Of a DNA stretch of 64,000 bases, positions 32,798-40,868 are shown piece after piece. The notes below the pieces were generated by a model that was given only the letters and a program-made list of their open reading frames with translations, did no database searches and was not told the origin of the DNA. The stretch's first letter is position 1, and each line of letters opens with the position of its first letter. The DNA lies in contig NZ_CP047020.1 in the NCBI RefSeq assembly GCF_009796285.1, positions 8,990,001 to 9,054,000 of the forward strand, given 5' to 3'. The position numbers and the translations under genes are program-made. Source of the stretch: Streptomyces broussonetiae. GTDB taxonomy: Bacteria > Actinomycetota > Actinomycetes > Streptomycetales > Streptomycetaceae.

Positions 32798-34570
32798 TCA
32801 GAGGGAGTAGCGGGTCTCGGCCAGCCGGTACAGGCGCCGCCACAGCAGCCGGTTCAACCCGACGACGTACAGGCTCATCACCGCGACCCCGGCGATCAGG
32901 TGCGGGTAGTCGCCGCTCTCGGTGGCCTTCGCGATGTACGCGCCGAGGCCCGTGGCCGTCAGGGTGGTGCCGCCGAAGGTGACCACCTCGGAGACGATCG
33001 AGGCGTTCCAGGCGCCGCCGGAGGCGGTGATCCCGCCGGTGACGTACGAGGGGAAGATCCCCGGAATGATCAGCCGCCGCCACCGCTGCCGGCCGCTCAC
33101 GCCCAGGTCGTCCATGGCCTCGCGCAGGTCGCTCGGGATGGCCATGGCGCCGGCGATGGTGTTGAACAGGATGTACCACTGGGCGCCGAGCGCCATCAGC
33201 AGCGTGCCGCCGATGTTGATGGACAGGCCGGACCTCAGGAAGAACCACACGGCCAGCGGGAAGAGGAAGTTGGCAGGGAAGGACGCCAGCACCTGGACGA
33301 CCGGCTGGGCGATCCGGGTCAGCCGGGGCGAGAAGCCGATCCTCACGCCGACCGGTACCCAGACGACGGTGGCCAGGGCGACCAGGACCACCACCCGGGC
33401 GAGGGTGGCCAGACCCAGCAGCAGCGGCTCGCCGAAGACGCCGAGGCCGGTGCGGTCGTGCAGGTAATGACCGAGGTTGATCAGACCCCACACGATCAGC
33501 CCGCCGGCGACCACGGTGAAGACGAAGTCGCCGGTGCGCTGTCGCGTGCGGTCGACGACGAGCGGGCGGTCGTCGCGCCCGAGGACCCGGCCGGCGGTGC
33601 TCAGCGCACGTCCCACCGGGCGCAGCGCCCGGCCGAGCAACTGCGGCCAGTGCGAGCGGCGAAGGAAGTCGAGCACGACGGACCGCTGGATCTCGCTCGC
33701 CTCGGACTGCTCGTTCTTGAACTTCTCCGCCCACGCGGTCAGTGGCCGCCAGAACAGGAAGTTCACGCCGATCACCATTACGGCCATGGTGAGGATGGCC
33801 CAGCCGACCTTGCCGAGGTCGCCGTCGGTGATCGCGGCACCGGCGTAGGAGCCGACGCCGGGAAGTGCGTACCGCTGGTTGTCTACGCTGATCGCCTCGG
33901 AGGCCACCAGGAAGAACCAGCCGCCGCCGAAGCTCATCATGCCGTTCCAGACCAGGCCGATCATGCCGGCCGGGACCTCCACCTTCCAGAACCGCATCCA
34001 GCGGGTGAAGCCGAACGACCGTGACAGCTCGTCGAGTTCACGCGGGAGGGAAGTGAGGGAGGAGTAGAAGCCGAACGTCATGTTCCACGCCTGCGAGGTG
34101 AAGATCGCGAAGATCGACGCGCACTCCAGGCCCAGCATCGAGCCGGGAAACAGCGCGATGAACCCCGTCACCGCGACCGTCAGGAAGCCCAGCACCGGTA
34201 CCGACTGCAGGATGTCCAGGGCCGGGATGAGGATCCGTTCCAGTCTGCGGCTCTTGGCGGCGGCGTAGGCGTAGGCGAAGGTGAACGCGATCGACAGGGC
34301 GAGCGCGGCGAACATCCGCAACAGTGAACGGGCCGCGTCGTACGGCAGCCGCGCCGGATCGGTGTCGACGTGGACGTTGTGGTGGGTGCTGAAGGCGACG
34401 GTGGTGCCGTGCCCCACGCGCAGCACCACATACAGGATCACCAGCACGCCGGCGGCCACCGCCGCGTCCACCCAGGAGAACCGGGACAGGCGCCCTGGCA
34501 GCCGCGCCATCAGCGGCGTACGCTCCACCTCCACCGTCTCGGTCGGCTTGTTGTCCGTACGGATCGACAT
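32798..34570 (-). CDS. Fused double permease of a NitT/TauT-like ABC transporter
   Basis: A 590-residue membrane protein with two binding-protein-dependent permease modules in tandem. Module 1 is about residues 75-280 (DILQSVPVLGFLTVAVTG, the EAA-like loop LPRELDELSRSFGFTRWMRFWKVEVPAGM). Module 2 is about 365-580 (AQPVVQVLASFPANFLFPLAV, EAA-like DLREAMDDLGVSGRQRWRRLIIPGIFP). One chain thus supplies both transmembrane halves. No substrate-binding protein gene is near, as is usual for systems with the AAA-associated ATPase. The substrate is unknown. ATG 34570 (MSIRTDNKPTETVE) has GCGGAGG upstream. Confidence 0.88.
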   Translation of the reverse strand: MSIRTDNKPTETVEVERTPLMARLPGRLSRFSWVDAAVAAGVLVILYVVLRVGHGTTVAFSTHHNVHVDTDPARLPYDAARSLLRMFAALALSIAFTFAYAYAAAKSRRLERILIPALDILQSVPVLGFLTVAVTGFIALFPGSMLGLECASIFAIFTSQAWNMTFGFYSSLTSLPRELDELSRSFGFTRWMRFWKVEVPAGMIGLVWNGMMSFGGGWFFLVASEAISVDNQRYALPGVGSYAGAAITDGDLGKVGWAILTMAVMVIGVNFLFWRPLTAWAEKFKNEQSEASEIQRSVVLDFLRRSHWPQLLGRALRPVGRALSTAGRVLGRDDRPLVVDRTRQRTGDFVFTVVAGGLIVWGLINLGHYLHDRTGLGVFGEPLLLGLATLARVVVLVALATVVWVPVGVRIGFSPRLTRIAQPVVQVLASFPANFLFPLAVWFFLRSGLSINIGGTLLMALGAQWYILFNTIAGAMAIPSDLREAMDDLGVSGRQRWRRLIIPGIFPSYVTGGITASGGAWNASIVSEVVTFGGTTLTATGLGAYIAKATESGDYPHLIAGVAVMSLYVVGLNRLLWRRLYRLAETRYSL

Positions 34571-34773
34571 CACGAAGACCTCCGCCCCCACTCTGGGCAG
34601 GCCGGCATGCCCGGCCGTGGCCAACGCACCGACGGCAGGACAGGGGTCACCCAGGCAGCATGGGAATTACAGATAAGGAAGAAAGGCCCGCCCAGGCGTC
34701 CACCGTCGCCTCATCGAGACTGAGGCCGTACCCGGCGCGGAAAGCTGGGGCGCACGGCCCCGGCTGGTGAGAG

Positions 34774-34821
34774 TCAGCGAATGCCCTGGAGGCAGCGCGG
34801 ACTGGGAGGGTCTGCACCCAT
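34774..34821 (-). CDS. Possible leader ORF upstream of the ABC permease
   Basis: A 15-codon ORF (MGADPPSPRCLQGIR) with ACGGAGGCAGCC before its ATG lies about 200 bp upstream of the permease start on the same strand and downstream of the 34903 operator copy. It has three prolines, like many leader peptides, but does not share the SSPGH motif. Chance cannot be excluded for such a short ORF. Confidence 0.3.
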   Translation of the reverse strand: MGADPPSPRCLQGIR

Positions 34822-34902
34822 GGCTGCCTCCGTTCCGTGATGCGGCTACGCCCCGCCCGCACTCAGCACACACGGGGCCCGACTCCCAGAGTGTGCCCCT
34901 TG

Positions 34903-34918
34903 TTGCGTCGATGTGCAA
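34903..34918. promoter_or_regulatory. Third copy of the ArsR operator-like element
   Basis: TTGCG-N6-TGCAA. The neighbouring bases also match: TTGCGTCGATG-x-GCAAATA-x-GG is shared with the complement of the site at 30811-30832. It lies 333 bp upstream of the ABC permease and just before an acyl-CoA dehydrogenase remnant. I infer that the ArsR protein at 30891 also controls the ABC transporter. Confidence 0.55.
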
Positions 34919-35039
34919 ATACGGCTCCGGCTTCACCGCCGGCGCGACACCGCCAACCCGGTGTGGGTGAGATCCCGCTCGTGACGGCGGAAGACGGTGG
35001 GTCCGAGCCGGACGCTTCAGCAGCCCAGCAGCCCAGCGG

Positions 35040-35474
35040 CCCGAGTGACACTGCACCACCTCGCCGGGGCGAGGGGCGGCCACGCCGTCGTCGCCAACAT
35101 GCTGGTGTACTTCGGCACCGGGGAGCAGAAGCGCCGCCGGCTGCCGAGGATCGGCACCTGTCTGGCCGACATGGCCACTTCACTCACCGCCGCCTGCCGC
35201 CCGCCGCCCGACGCTCAACGCGGCCCGGGAGGCGGACGCCGGACGCCGAGTGGACATGGAGGCGGGCATGGCCAAGCTCTTCGCCTCCGAAACGGCCATG
35301 CGGATCGCCCTCAACGCGGTTCGCATACACGGCGGTTACGGCTACTCGACCGAGTTCGACGTCGAGCACTACTTCCGCGACGCACCGCTGATGATCGTCG
35401 GCGAGGGCACCAACGAGATCCAGCGACACGTCATCGCCGGCCGGCTGGGCGAGCGCGGCGGACTCGACGCGTGA
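35040..35474 (+). pseudogene. Acyl-CoA dehydrogenase remnant
   Basis: Two segments of one enzyme are visible. First is MLVYFGTGEQKRRRLPRIGTC near 35100 (the LxxxGTxEQKxxxLP motif of the N-terminal domain). After a large deletion and frameshift comes LNAAREADAGRR and MEAGMAKLFASETAMRIALNAVRIHGG, ending VGEGTNEIQRHVIAGRLGERGG, the C-terminal helical domain with the IHGGYGY and GTNEIQ motifs. The catalytic Glu region and FAD-binding middle (about 200 residues) are missing. The last 225 bp are an open frame but cannot form an enzyme. Confidence 0.75.
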
Positions 35475-35515
35475 ACAACGCCGTCAGCCGTCATCCATGA
35501 CACCCTGTGCGCCCT

Positions 35516-35992
35516 CTAGCCGTTGATGTCCAACGCCGTGCCGTACAGGCGGTCCACCTTCAATCGGATGACCACCCGACGCTCGGCGACGAGCTGCTGC
35601 AGGAACGCGTCCTCATCCTCGGGCTTCGCGGCCTCAGGGATCATTCCGAGCAGTTCTCGTCCCACGGGGTCGCCAGGGACCGTCGTGGTCTCCGAGATCT
35701 CGGCTTCGCCCTCCGCGACGGCGAACGACCACACGTCGTCGCCCTGTACGTGCAGCGCGGCACGCGGGTCGCGTCGCAGGTGCTGGACCTTGACGCGGTC
35801 GGCCGTCGTGGAGAAGCGCACGATGCGCGCCTCGGCGTCCCAGTGGTAGAGCATGGTGGTCAGATGGGGGTGGCCGCTGCGCTTGACGCTCGCGAGGGTG
35901 CCGAACTGCTGCTTGCCGAGGAGGTCGGAGAGTGCCTCGTCGGACAAGGTGCGAGGCCCCGGGTTTCCAGTCATGATCTGATCAACTTCCAT
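35516..35992 (-). CDS. PPOX-family F420-dependent oxidoreductase-like protein
   Basis: The 158-residue protein reads LSDLLGKQQFGTLASVKRSGHPHLTTMLYHWDAEARIVRFSTTADRVKVQHLRRDPRAALHVQGDDVWSFAVAEGEAEIS, the pattern of the class I F420-dependent PPOX group (KxxHLRRDPRAxL). It probably uses F420 or FMN to reduce a small substrate. ATG 35992 (MEVDQIMTGNPGP) was chosen because it starts just before the conserved domain. It is a single gene, 68 bp downstream of the zinc-ribbon pair on the same strand. Confidence 0.87.
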   Translation of the reverse strand: MEVDQIMTGNPGPRTLSDEALSDLLGKQQFGTLASVKRSGHPHLTTMLYHWDAEARIVRFSTTADRVKVQHLRRDPRAALHVQGDDVWSFAVAEGEAEISETTTVPGDPVGRELLGMIPEAAKPEDEDAFLQQLVAERRVVIRLKVDRLYGTALDING

Positions 35993-36060
35993 GGCTGCCC
36001 CTTCATTCCACGCACGTCCACGACATGGCACCACGGGCCTGATCCACCGTGCCCGCCGGG

Positions 36061-37026
36061 TCAGCCCTGCCAGTCGCCGATGCCGTCCCACACCATGTCC
36101 ACGAGCCGCAGCACCCCGTGGTCCAGCGCGCCGACCCGCTGGGCCACGGCCGCCATCAGGGCCATCCCGCCGTCCCGGTGCAGGCGGTGCCCCAGCGAAC
36201 GGAGCTTGACCTGGTCGAGGATCCAGTCCGCGATCTGGCCGTCGTTGAACAGGAGCATGTCGAGGTGGTCGCCGTCGAGCAGCTGGCCCTGCCGGGCGGG
36301 GCAGACGGTGCGGGACCAGCGCTCGCCCGCGCAGGCGAGCCCGATCACCCGCCGGGCCGTCCGGTCCAGGGGCGGCTGTTTGACGCTGTCCCCGACCCGG
36401 CTGTCCGGCTCGTTCGCCTTCTTGATCAGGGCCGAGATCTTCTGGAGGCCGCGCAGGTTGAGGCGACACCCAGGGCACCACACGTCGGTGGGGATGGTGA
36501 TCGGGAAGTGGCAGTCGCAGCGCAGGGTCGCTCCGGTCGTCAGGCTGACGTCGCGCTGACTGATCCGATGGCTTGCGCCGCACTCCGGACACATGACCGG
36601 GAAGACGACCGCGGGCCCTGCCCCCGACTGGCGGCAGCCCGGGCATGCTCCCTCATCCGGGGCACAGGCACCGCCGGTGGCCGCATAGCGCTCCGCCAAC
36701 CGGTCGTTGACGTCCGGCACGAGCCACCTGCACACGGAGCAGAACAGCTCGGCGTCGTAGTGGAACACACGCTGCTCGCACTTGCTGCAGCTCGCGACGC
36801 GCTCGCCGTCCTGCGCCACGGCGCGGGCGATGGAGGGGACCACGACATCGGGATGGGCGGTGTGGCACGCCGGGCAGATCGGATGCACCGCCTCGCAGGC
36901 GCCCCGGTGCGCCAGTGCGCAGAGACCACGGTGGGCGGGGCCGCACGAGAAATCGTGTGGGGCATGCGGACAGTTCGCGCGCTGTCCGGCAGCCGAATCC
37001 GTTCCATGACCCTCCAGTCCTGACAC
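36061..37026 (-). CDS. Cysteine-rich multi-zinc-ribbon protein, unknown function
   Basis: The 321-residue protein has at least four Cys pairs that look like zinc ribbons: CPHAPHDFSC and HPICPACHTAHPD (residues 19-59), CSKCEQRVFHYDAELFCSVC (about 79-98), CPGCRQSG with VMCPECGASH (about 127-151), CDCHFP with VWCPGC (about 167-182). The last 110 residues are helical, with an acidic patch DGQIADWILDQVKL. The GTG start follows GGAGGATCTGCG. No enzyme motif is seen. Together with the similar gene upstream it resembles an adaptor pair that may bind nucleic acid or protein. I do not recognise a named family. Confidence 0.6.
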   Translation of the reverse strand: MSGLEGHGTDSAAGQRANCPHAPHDFSCGPAHRGLCALAHRGACEAVHPICPACHTAHPDVVVPSIARAVAQDGERVASCSKCEQRVFHYDAELFCSVCRWLVPDVNDRLAERYAATGGACAPDEGACPGCRQSGAGPAVVFPVMCPECGASHRISQRDVSLTTGATLRCDCHFPITIPTDVWCPGCRLNLRGLQKISALIKKANEPDSRVGDSVKQPPLDRTARRVIGLACAGERWSRTVCPARQGQLLDGDHLDMLLFNDGQIADWILDQVKLRSLGHRLHRDGGMALMAAVAQRVGALDHGVLRLVDMVWDGIGDWQG

Positions 37027-37116
37027 CGCAGATCCTCCAGCAGTCTTGGTCGGGCGAGTTGGACGAAGCAGACAAATAGGCGCTCTCGGCTCGATGGACT
37101 CGGCCCGTGCGGTCGG

Positions 37117-38106
37117 CTAGTTCCTGAGCGCGTCGGCGAGGCGCCGCAGGATCGCGTCCACGATCGCCACCTCGTCGGACTCCATCGACTCCTGGTACAG
37201 CGCGGGGCCGGCCGTGCCATAGGCCAGCCGTTCCAGTGAGGCGGCGAACGGGTGCGCGGGATCGCCGTGTTCGCGGCGCAGCTCGTCGAGGACGTACTGC
37301 ACGGTCCGGTCCGCACGCAGACCGGTGCGCCGGCACGCGACGACGCAGTCGATCACCTCGGTGGCCGAGTGGTCGGCGAACGTCCTGGAGGGCAGGGGCG
37401 GCGTGTCCGTGCCGGCAGCCTGCGCGGCGGCCTCCGGCACCGGTCCCACGACGCCTCCGCAGCGATCGCACGTCGAGTACCGCGGATCGAAGGGCAGGTC
37501 CACGACGGGGACCAGACAGTCCACGCAGAGGAGCCGGCAGCACAACCCGCACATCAGGGCCGTGCCGCGCAGGTTCTCCGGGGCCGGCACCAGTACGGCG
37601 CCCCGCTCCGCCAGGCGCACGGTGATGTCGGTGCGGCAGGAGCCGCACTCGACGATCTGGCGGTCGGCGAGACCGTGGTGCTGTCGTGGCGCGCCGTCGA
37701 GCGTCCGCGGTTGAGGTTGCGGCTGCGGCTCGAACGGGGGCTGGTCCGACGGGACGAAGCCGGGGTGGGCCGGACCGGGGACGAACACGCTCTCCTTCTG
37801 TGCGACGACCCCGAACACGTCCTCGTCGCGCAGGACTTCGCCCGTGCCTCGCTGTCCGGAGACGAAGACGACACGGCAGTTGCGCCAACTTCCGCCGGAG
37901 CGCTCCATGATCTGCACGGCGACGGCCGCCAGTTCCTCCTCGGACGCGCGAACGACCCCGTGGCACCCGTCGACGAGGGCGCCGCTGCCTCGGTGGACCG
38001 GGTCCACCCAGCCGCCGTGGCGCCGTTCGATCTGCAGACGGTAGTGAAAGTCGTGCCCCCCGCGCTCGTCCGACCCCGATCCTCTCCGGCCGCTGATCCA
38101 CTTCAC
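37117..38106 (-). CDS. Cysteine-rich zinc-ribbon protein with N-terminal novel domain, unknown function
   Basis: The 329-residue protein starts VKWISGRRGSGSDERGGHDFHYRLQIERRHGGW, carries ASEEELAAVAVQIMERSGGSWRNCRVVFVSGQRGTGEVL, then a Pro/Gln linker (PPFEPQPQPQP), zinc-ribbon pairs (VECGSCRTDITVRL; LMCGLCCRLLCVDC; YSTCDRCGGVV) and a C-terminal helical region (DRTVQYVLDELRREHGD). The GTG at 38106 was chosen because the long frame upstream reads as non-coding; the true start is uncertain. It lies 90 bp before the second Cys-rich gene on the same strand, probably one operon. Confidence 0.55.
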   Translation of the reverse strand: MKWISGRRGSGSDERGGHDFHYRLQIERRHGGWVDPVHRGSGALVDGCHGVVRASEEELAAVAVQIMERSGGSWRNCRVVFVSGQRGTGEVLRDEDVFGVVAQKESVFVPGPAHPGFVPSDQPPFEPQPQPQPRTLDGAPRQHHGLADRQIVECGSCRTDITVRLAERGAVLVPAPENLRGTALMCGLCCRLLCVDCLVPVVDLPFDPRYSTCDRCGGVVGPVPEAAAQAAGTDTPPLPSRTFADHSATEVIDCVVACRRTGLRADRTVQYVLDELRREHGDPAHPFAASLERLAYGTAGPALYQESMESDEVAIVDAILRRLADALRN

Positions 38107-38532
38107 GATCCACGCCCCCCAATGAGCCGTGTGGTCCGGCGCGGCGCAGTGACGCTCCGCCACCACAGCACTGTGCCATGCAGGAGCCCGCGAGGCTGCC
38201 CGTCGGCGCCGACAGGCAGGGGAATTTGAGGAACCGTGAGGCCCGTGCACCGGTCGAGCTGAGCGGACGTAGGGTCGTCGTCCCCCTCCCATGACGGCGA
38301 TCACCCCGGACAGGCGGGAGGCGAGATCTGATGAGCCTTTGCGATCACGGACCCAACTGACGACGTTCACCGCGCAGCTCTTCCGGAAGTTCGGATGCCG
38401 GCCCGGAGCAGGTACGCGTGCCGGGGGCGCGATTCTTGACCGCCGCTTCGGCCTCCGCGATGCTGTGTTGCGACACGCGAGATGTGTGCCGCTATAGGCA
38501 ACATCCCGCCCGCTGTGAGCCGAGGAGTGGCC
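38107..38532. other. Promoter region between the zinc-ribbon pair and the formaldehyde dehydrogenase
   Basis: A 426-bp gap. At 38468-38482 the sequence TTGCG-ACACG-CGAGA gives one good half of the IclR-type operator, and CGCTATAGGC follows at 38490, similar to the CTATACGC found near the other IclR-type sites. No coding segment was recognised. Confidence 0.35.
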
Positions 38533-39618
38533 ATGACTCAGCAGGTCCGTGCTGTCGTCGCGCGAAGCAAGGGCGCACCTGTCGGTCTGGAGACGATCGT
38601 CGTGCCCGACCCGGGCCCGGGGGAGGCGCTGGTCAGGATCGAGGCCTGCGGGGTCTGCCACACCGATCTGCACTATCGCGACGGTGGCATCAGCGACGAC
38701 TTCCCCTTCCTGCTGGGCCACGAGGCGGCGGGTGTGGTGGAGGCGGTGGGCGAGGGCGTCACGGACGTGACGCCGGGCGACTTCGTGATCCTCAACTGGC
38801 GTGCGGTGTGCGGCCAGTGCCGGGCCTGTCTGCGCGGCCGGCCCTGGTACTGCTTCAACACCCACAACGCCAGGCAGAAGATGACCCTGACCGACGGCAC
38901 GGAGCTGTCGCCCGCCCTGGGGATAGGCGCCTTCGCCGAGAAGACACTCGTGGCGGCCGGGCAGTGCACCAGGATCGACCGGGCGGCTTCGGCCGCCGCC
39001 GCGGGACTGCTCGGCTGCGGTGTGATGGCCGGCATCGGCGCGGCCGTCAACACCGGCAACGTCGGCCGCGGTGACACCGTCGCCGTGATCGGCTGCGGCG
39101 GCGTGGGAGCCGCGGCGATCGCCGGGTCGAACCTGGCCGGAGCGGCGAAGATCATCGCCGTGGACATCGACGACCGCAAACTGGCCACGGCGACGAGGCT
39201 GGGCGCGACCCACACCGTCAACTCGAGCAGGACGGACGCGGTCGACGCGGTGCGCGAGCTGACCGCGGGCTTCGGCGCCGATGTCGTGATCGACGCGGTC
39301 GGGCGCCCGGAGACCTACCGGCAGGCCTTCTACGCCCGTGACCTCGCCGGGACGGTCGTGCTGGTCGGCGTGCCCACGCCCGAGATGAGGCTGGAGCTGC
39401 CCCTGCTCGACGTCTTCGGCCGGGGCGGGGCGCTCAAGTCGTCCTGGTACGGCGACTGCCTGCCCTCCCGCGACTTTCCGATGCTCATCGACCTCTACCT
39501 CCGCGGCCGCCTCGACCTGGACGCCTTCGTCACCGAGACCATCGCGCCGGAGGACGTGGAGAAGGCGTTCGAGCGGATGCGCGGCGGTGATGTGCTCCGC
39601 TCGGTGGTGGTCCTGTGA
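38533..39618 (+). CDS. mscR: S-(hydroxymethyl)mycothiol dehydrogenase (NAD/mycothiol-dependent formaldehyde dehydrogenase)
   Basis: The 361-residue zinc MDR enzyme has the catalytic zinc Cys in IEACGVCHTDLHYRDGG, GHEAAGVVEAVGEGV, the structural zinc loop CGQCRACLRGRPWYCFN, and the NAD loop VAVIGCGGVGAAAIAGSNLAGA. These are features of the MscR/AdhE2 group, which oxidises the mycothiol-formaldehyde adduct to S-formylmycothiol in actinomycetes. The ATG follows CGAGGAGTGGCC. It overlaps the hydrolase gene that follows and sits beside demethylation genes that release formaldehyde, which supports the assignment. Confidence 0.85.
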   Translation: MTQQVRAVVARSKGAPVGLETIVVPDPGPGEALVRIEACGVCHTDLHYRDGGISDDFPFLLGHEAAGVVEAVGEGVTDVTPGDFVILNWRAVCGQCRACLRGRPWYCFNTHNARQKMTLTDGTELSPALGIGAFAEKTLVAAGQCTRIDRAASAAAAGLLGCGVMAGIGAAVNTGNVGRGDTVAVIGCGGVGAAAIAGSNLAGAAKIIAVDIDDRKLATATRLGATHTVNSSRTDAVDAVRELTAGFGADVVIDAVGRPETYRQAFYARDLAGTVVLVGVPTPEMRLELPLLDVFGRGGALKSSWYGDCLPSRDFPMLIDLYLRGRLDLDAFVTETIAPEDVEKAFERMRGGDVLRSVVVL

Positions 39619-40250
39619 CGGCCGGCGCCCGCATCGAACGCCTCGTCACCTCGGGGACGTTCACACTGGACGGTGGCTGCTGGGACGTCGACAACAACGT
39701 GTGGATCGTGGGCGACGACACCGAGGCGATCGTCGTCGACGCCGCGCACGACGCCGAGGCCGTGGTGCGGGCCCTCGGCGCACGCGCCCTGCGGGCGATC
39801 GTGTGCACGCACGCGCACAACGACCACATCGCCGCCGCGCCCGAACTCGCGGCCCGGACCGGAGCGCCGGTCCTGCTGCACGCCGGCGATCTGGAGCTGT
39901 GGAAACAGACCCATCCCGACCGGGCGCCCGACGCCGAGCTGACCGACGGGCAGTCCCTCACGGTCGCGGGAGTGGAACTGACCGTGCTGCACACCCCGGG
40001 CCACGCCCCCGGAGCCGTGTGCCTGCATGCCCCGCGGCTGTCCGCGCTCTTCAGCGGGGACACGCTGTTCGCCGGCGGGCCGGGGGCGACGGGGCGGTCG
40101 TACAGCGACTTCCCGACCATCATCCGTTCGATCGGCGATCGCCTCCTGACCCTGCCGGGCGACACCGTCGTGCACACCGGTCACGGCGACACCACCACCG
40201 TCGGCGCCGAGGCGCCGCACCTTCAGGAGTGGATCGACCGCGGCTTCTGA
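39615..40250 (+). CDS. Metallo-beta-lactamase-fold hydrolase, candidate S-formylmycothiol hydrolase
   Basis: The 211-residue protein shows THAHNDHIAA (HxHxDH), HTPGHAPGAVCL, FSGDTLF and HTGHGDTTTVG, the five metal-ligand regions of a glyoxalase II-like di-metal hydrolase. The GTG at 39615 overlaps the stop of the formaldehyde dehydrogenase gene (GTGA). This pairing is common in actinomycetes and suggests hydrolysis of S-formylmycothiol to formate and mycothiol; that activity is inferred from context. Confidence 0.85.
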   Translation: MTAGARIERLVTSGTFTLDGGCWDVDNNVWIVGDDTEAIVVDAAHDAEAVVRALGARALRAIVCTHAHNDHIAAAPELAARTGAPVLLHAGDLELWKQTHPDRAPDAELTDGQSLTVAGVELTVLHTPGHAPGAVCLHAPRLSALFSGDTLFAGGPGATGRSYSDFPTIIRSIGDRLLTLPGDTVVHTGHGDTTTVGAEAPHLQEWIDRGF

Positions 40251-40462
40251 CCGCCCGGCCGACGAGCGGCCCCACCCCGGTGCCGTACCTGCGCGGACGG
40301 CACCGGCGGCGGGACCGCCGGTGCGCCCTGCGAGGCGTCTGTCTCCCTTGCTGACCTGCGCTTTCGAGGTCGTTTCGAGATGCCCGAAAACCGCCGTCGA
40401 ACCCCGCACACCCCGGCCTGTCGACGCCTTGACAACCCTTCAGGGCCGCCAGCACACTGACG

Positions 40463-40477
40463 TTGCGCTCATCGCAA
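40463..40477. promoter_or_regulatory. IclR-type operator TTGCG-N5-CGCAA before the Rieske ferredoxin gene
   Basis: A perfect inverted repeat with a 5-bp spacer, 29 bp before the ATG. GCTATACGC follows and may be the -10 region, so bound protein would cover the -35 side. Confidence 0.6.
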
Positions 40478-40505
40478 TCCGTTTCGCTATACGCACCGAG
40501 GTGTC

Positions 40506-40868
40506 ATGATGATTCCCGCGTGCCGTCTCGCGGATCTGCCGCGAGGTGAGGCTCACCGGCTCGACATCGACCCGCCGGTGTCGGTCTTCCACACCGACGA
40601 CGGCAAGCTTTTCGCCATCGACGACACCTGCACCCACCAGGATGCGTCGCTCGCCGACGGCTGGCTGGAGGGCTGCGAGGTGGAATGTCCCCTGCACGCC
40701 TCGACGTTCGACCTGAGGACCGGAGCCGTGGACGCACCCCCGGCCAAGCTCCCGGTCCGCACCCACGAGGTCGTCGTCGAGGACGGCATGATCCACGTAC
40801 GGCTGTCCACGCAGGCCCCCAACCTGCCGCCGTGCATCGCCGCCCGCCTGGCCGGAGGCCCCGCGTGA
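40506..40868 (+). CDS. Rieske [2Fe-2S] ferredoxin of an oxygenase system
   Basis: The 120-residue protein has a single Rieske cluster site: Cys42, His44, Cys61 and His64 in DDTCTHQDASLADGWLEGCEVECPLHAS. It should carry electrons from the reductase encoded next to the oxygenase two genes on. ATG 40506 or 40509 may be used; there is no strong ribosome binding site. Its stop overlaps the reductase start (GTGA), so both are made together. Confidence 0.92.
   Translation: MMIPACRLADLPRGEAHRLDIDPPVSVFHTDDGKLFAIDDTCTHQDASLADGWLEGCEVECPLHASTFDLRTGAVDAPPAKLPVRTHEVVVEDGMIHVRLSTQAPNLPPCIAARLAGGPA

Noticed and set aside
30811..34925. Apparent shared peptide FAHRRN in open frames upstream of ArsR and near 34.9 kb
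   Set aside because: It is translation of the shared DNA operator element, not a protein motif; the ArsR protein starts after it.
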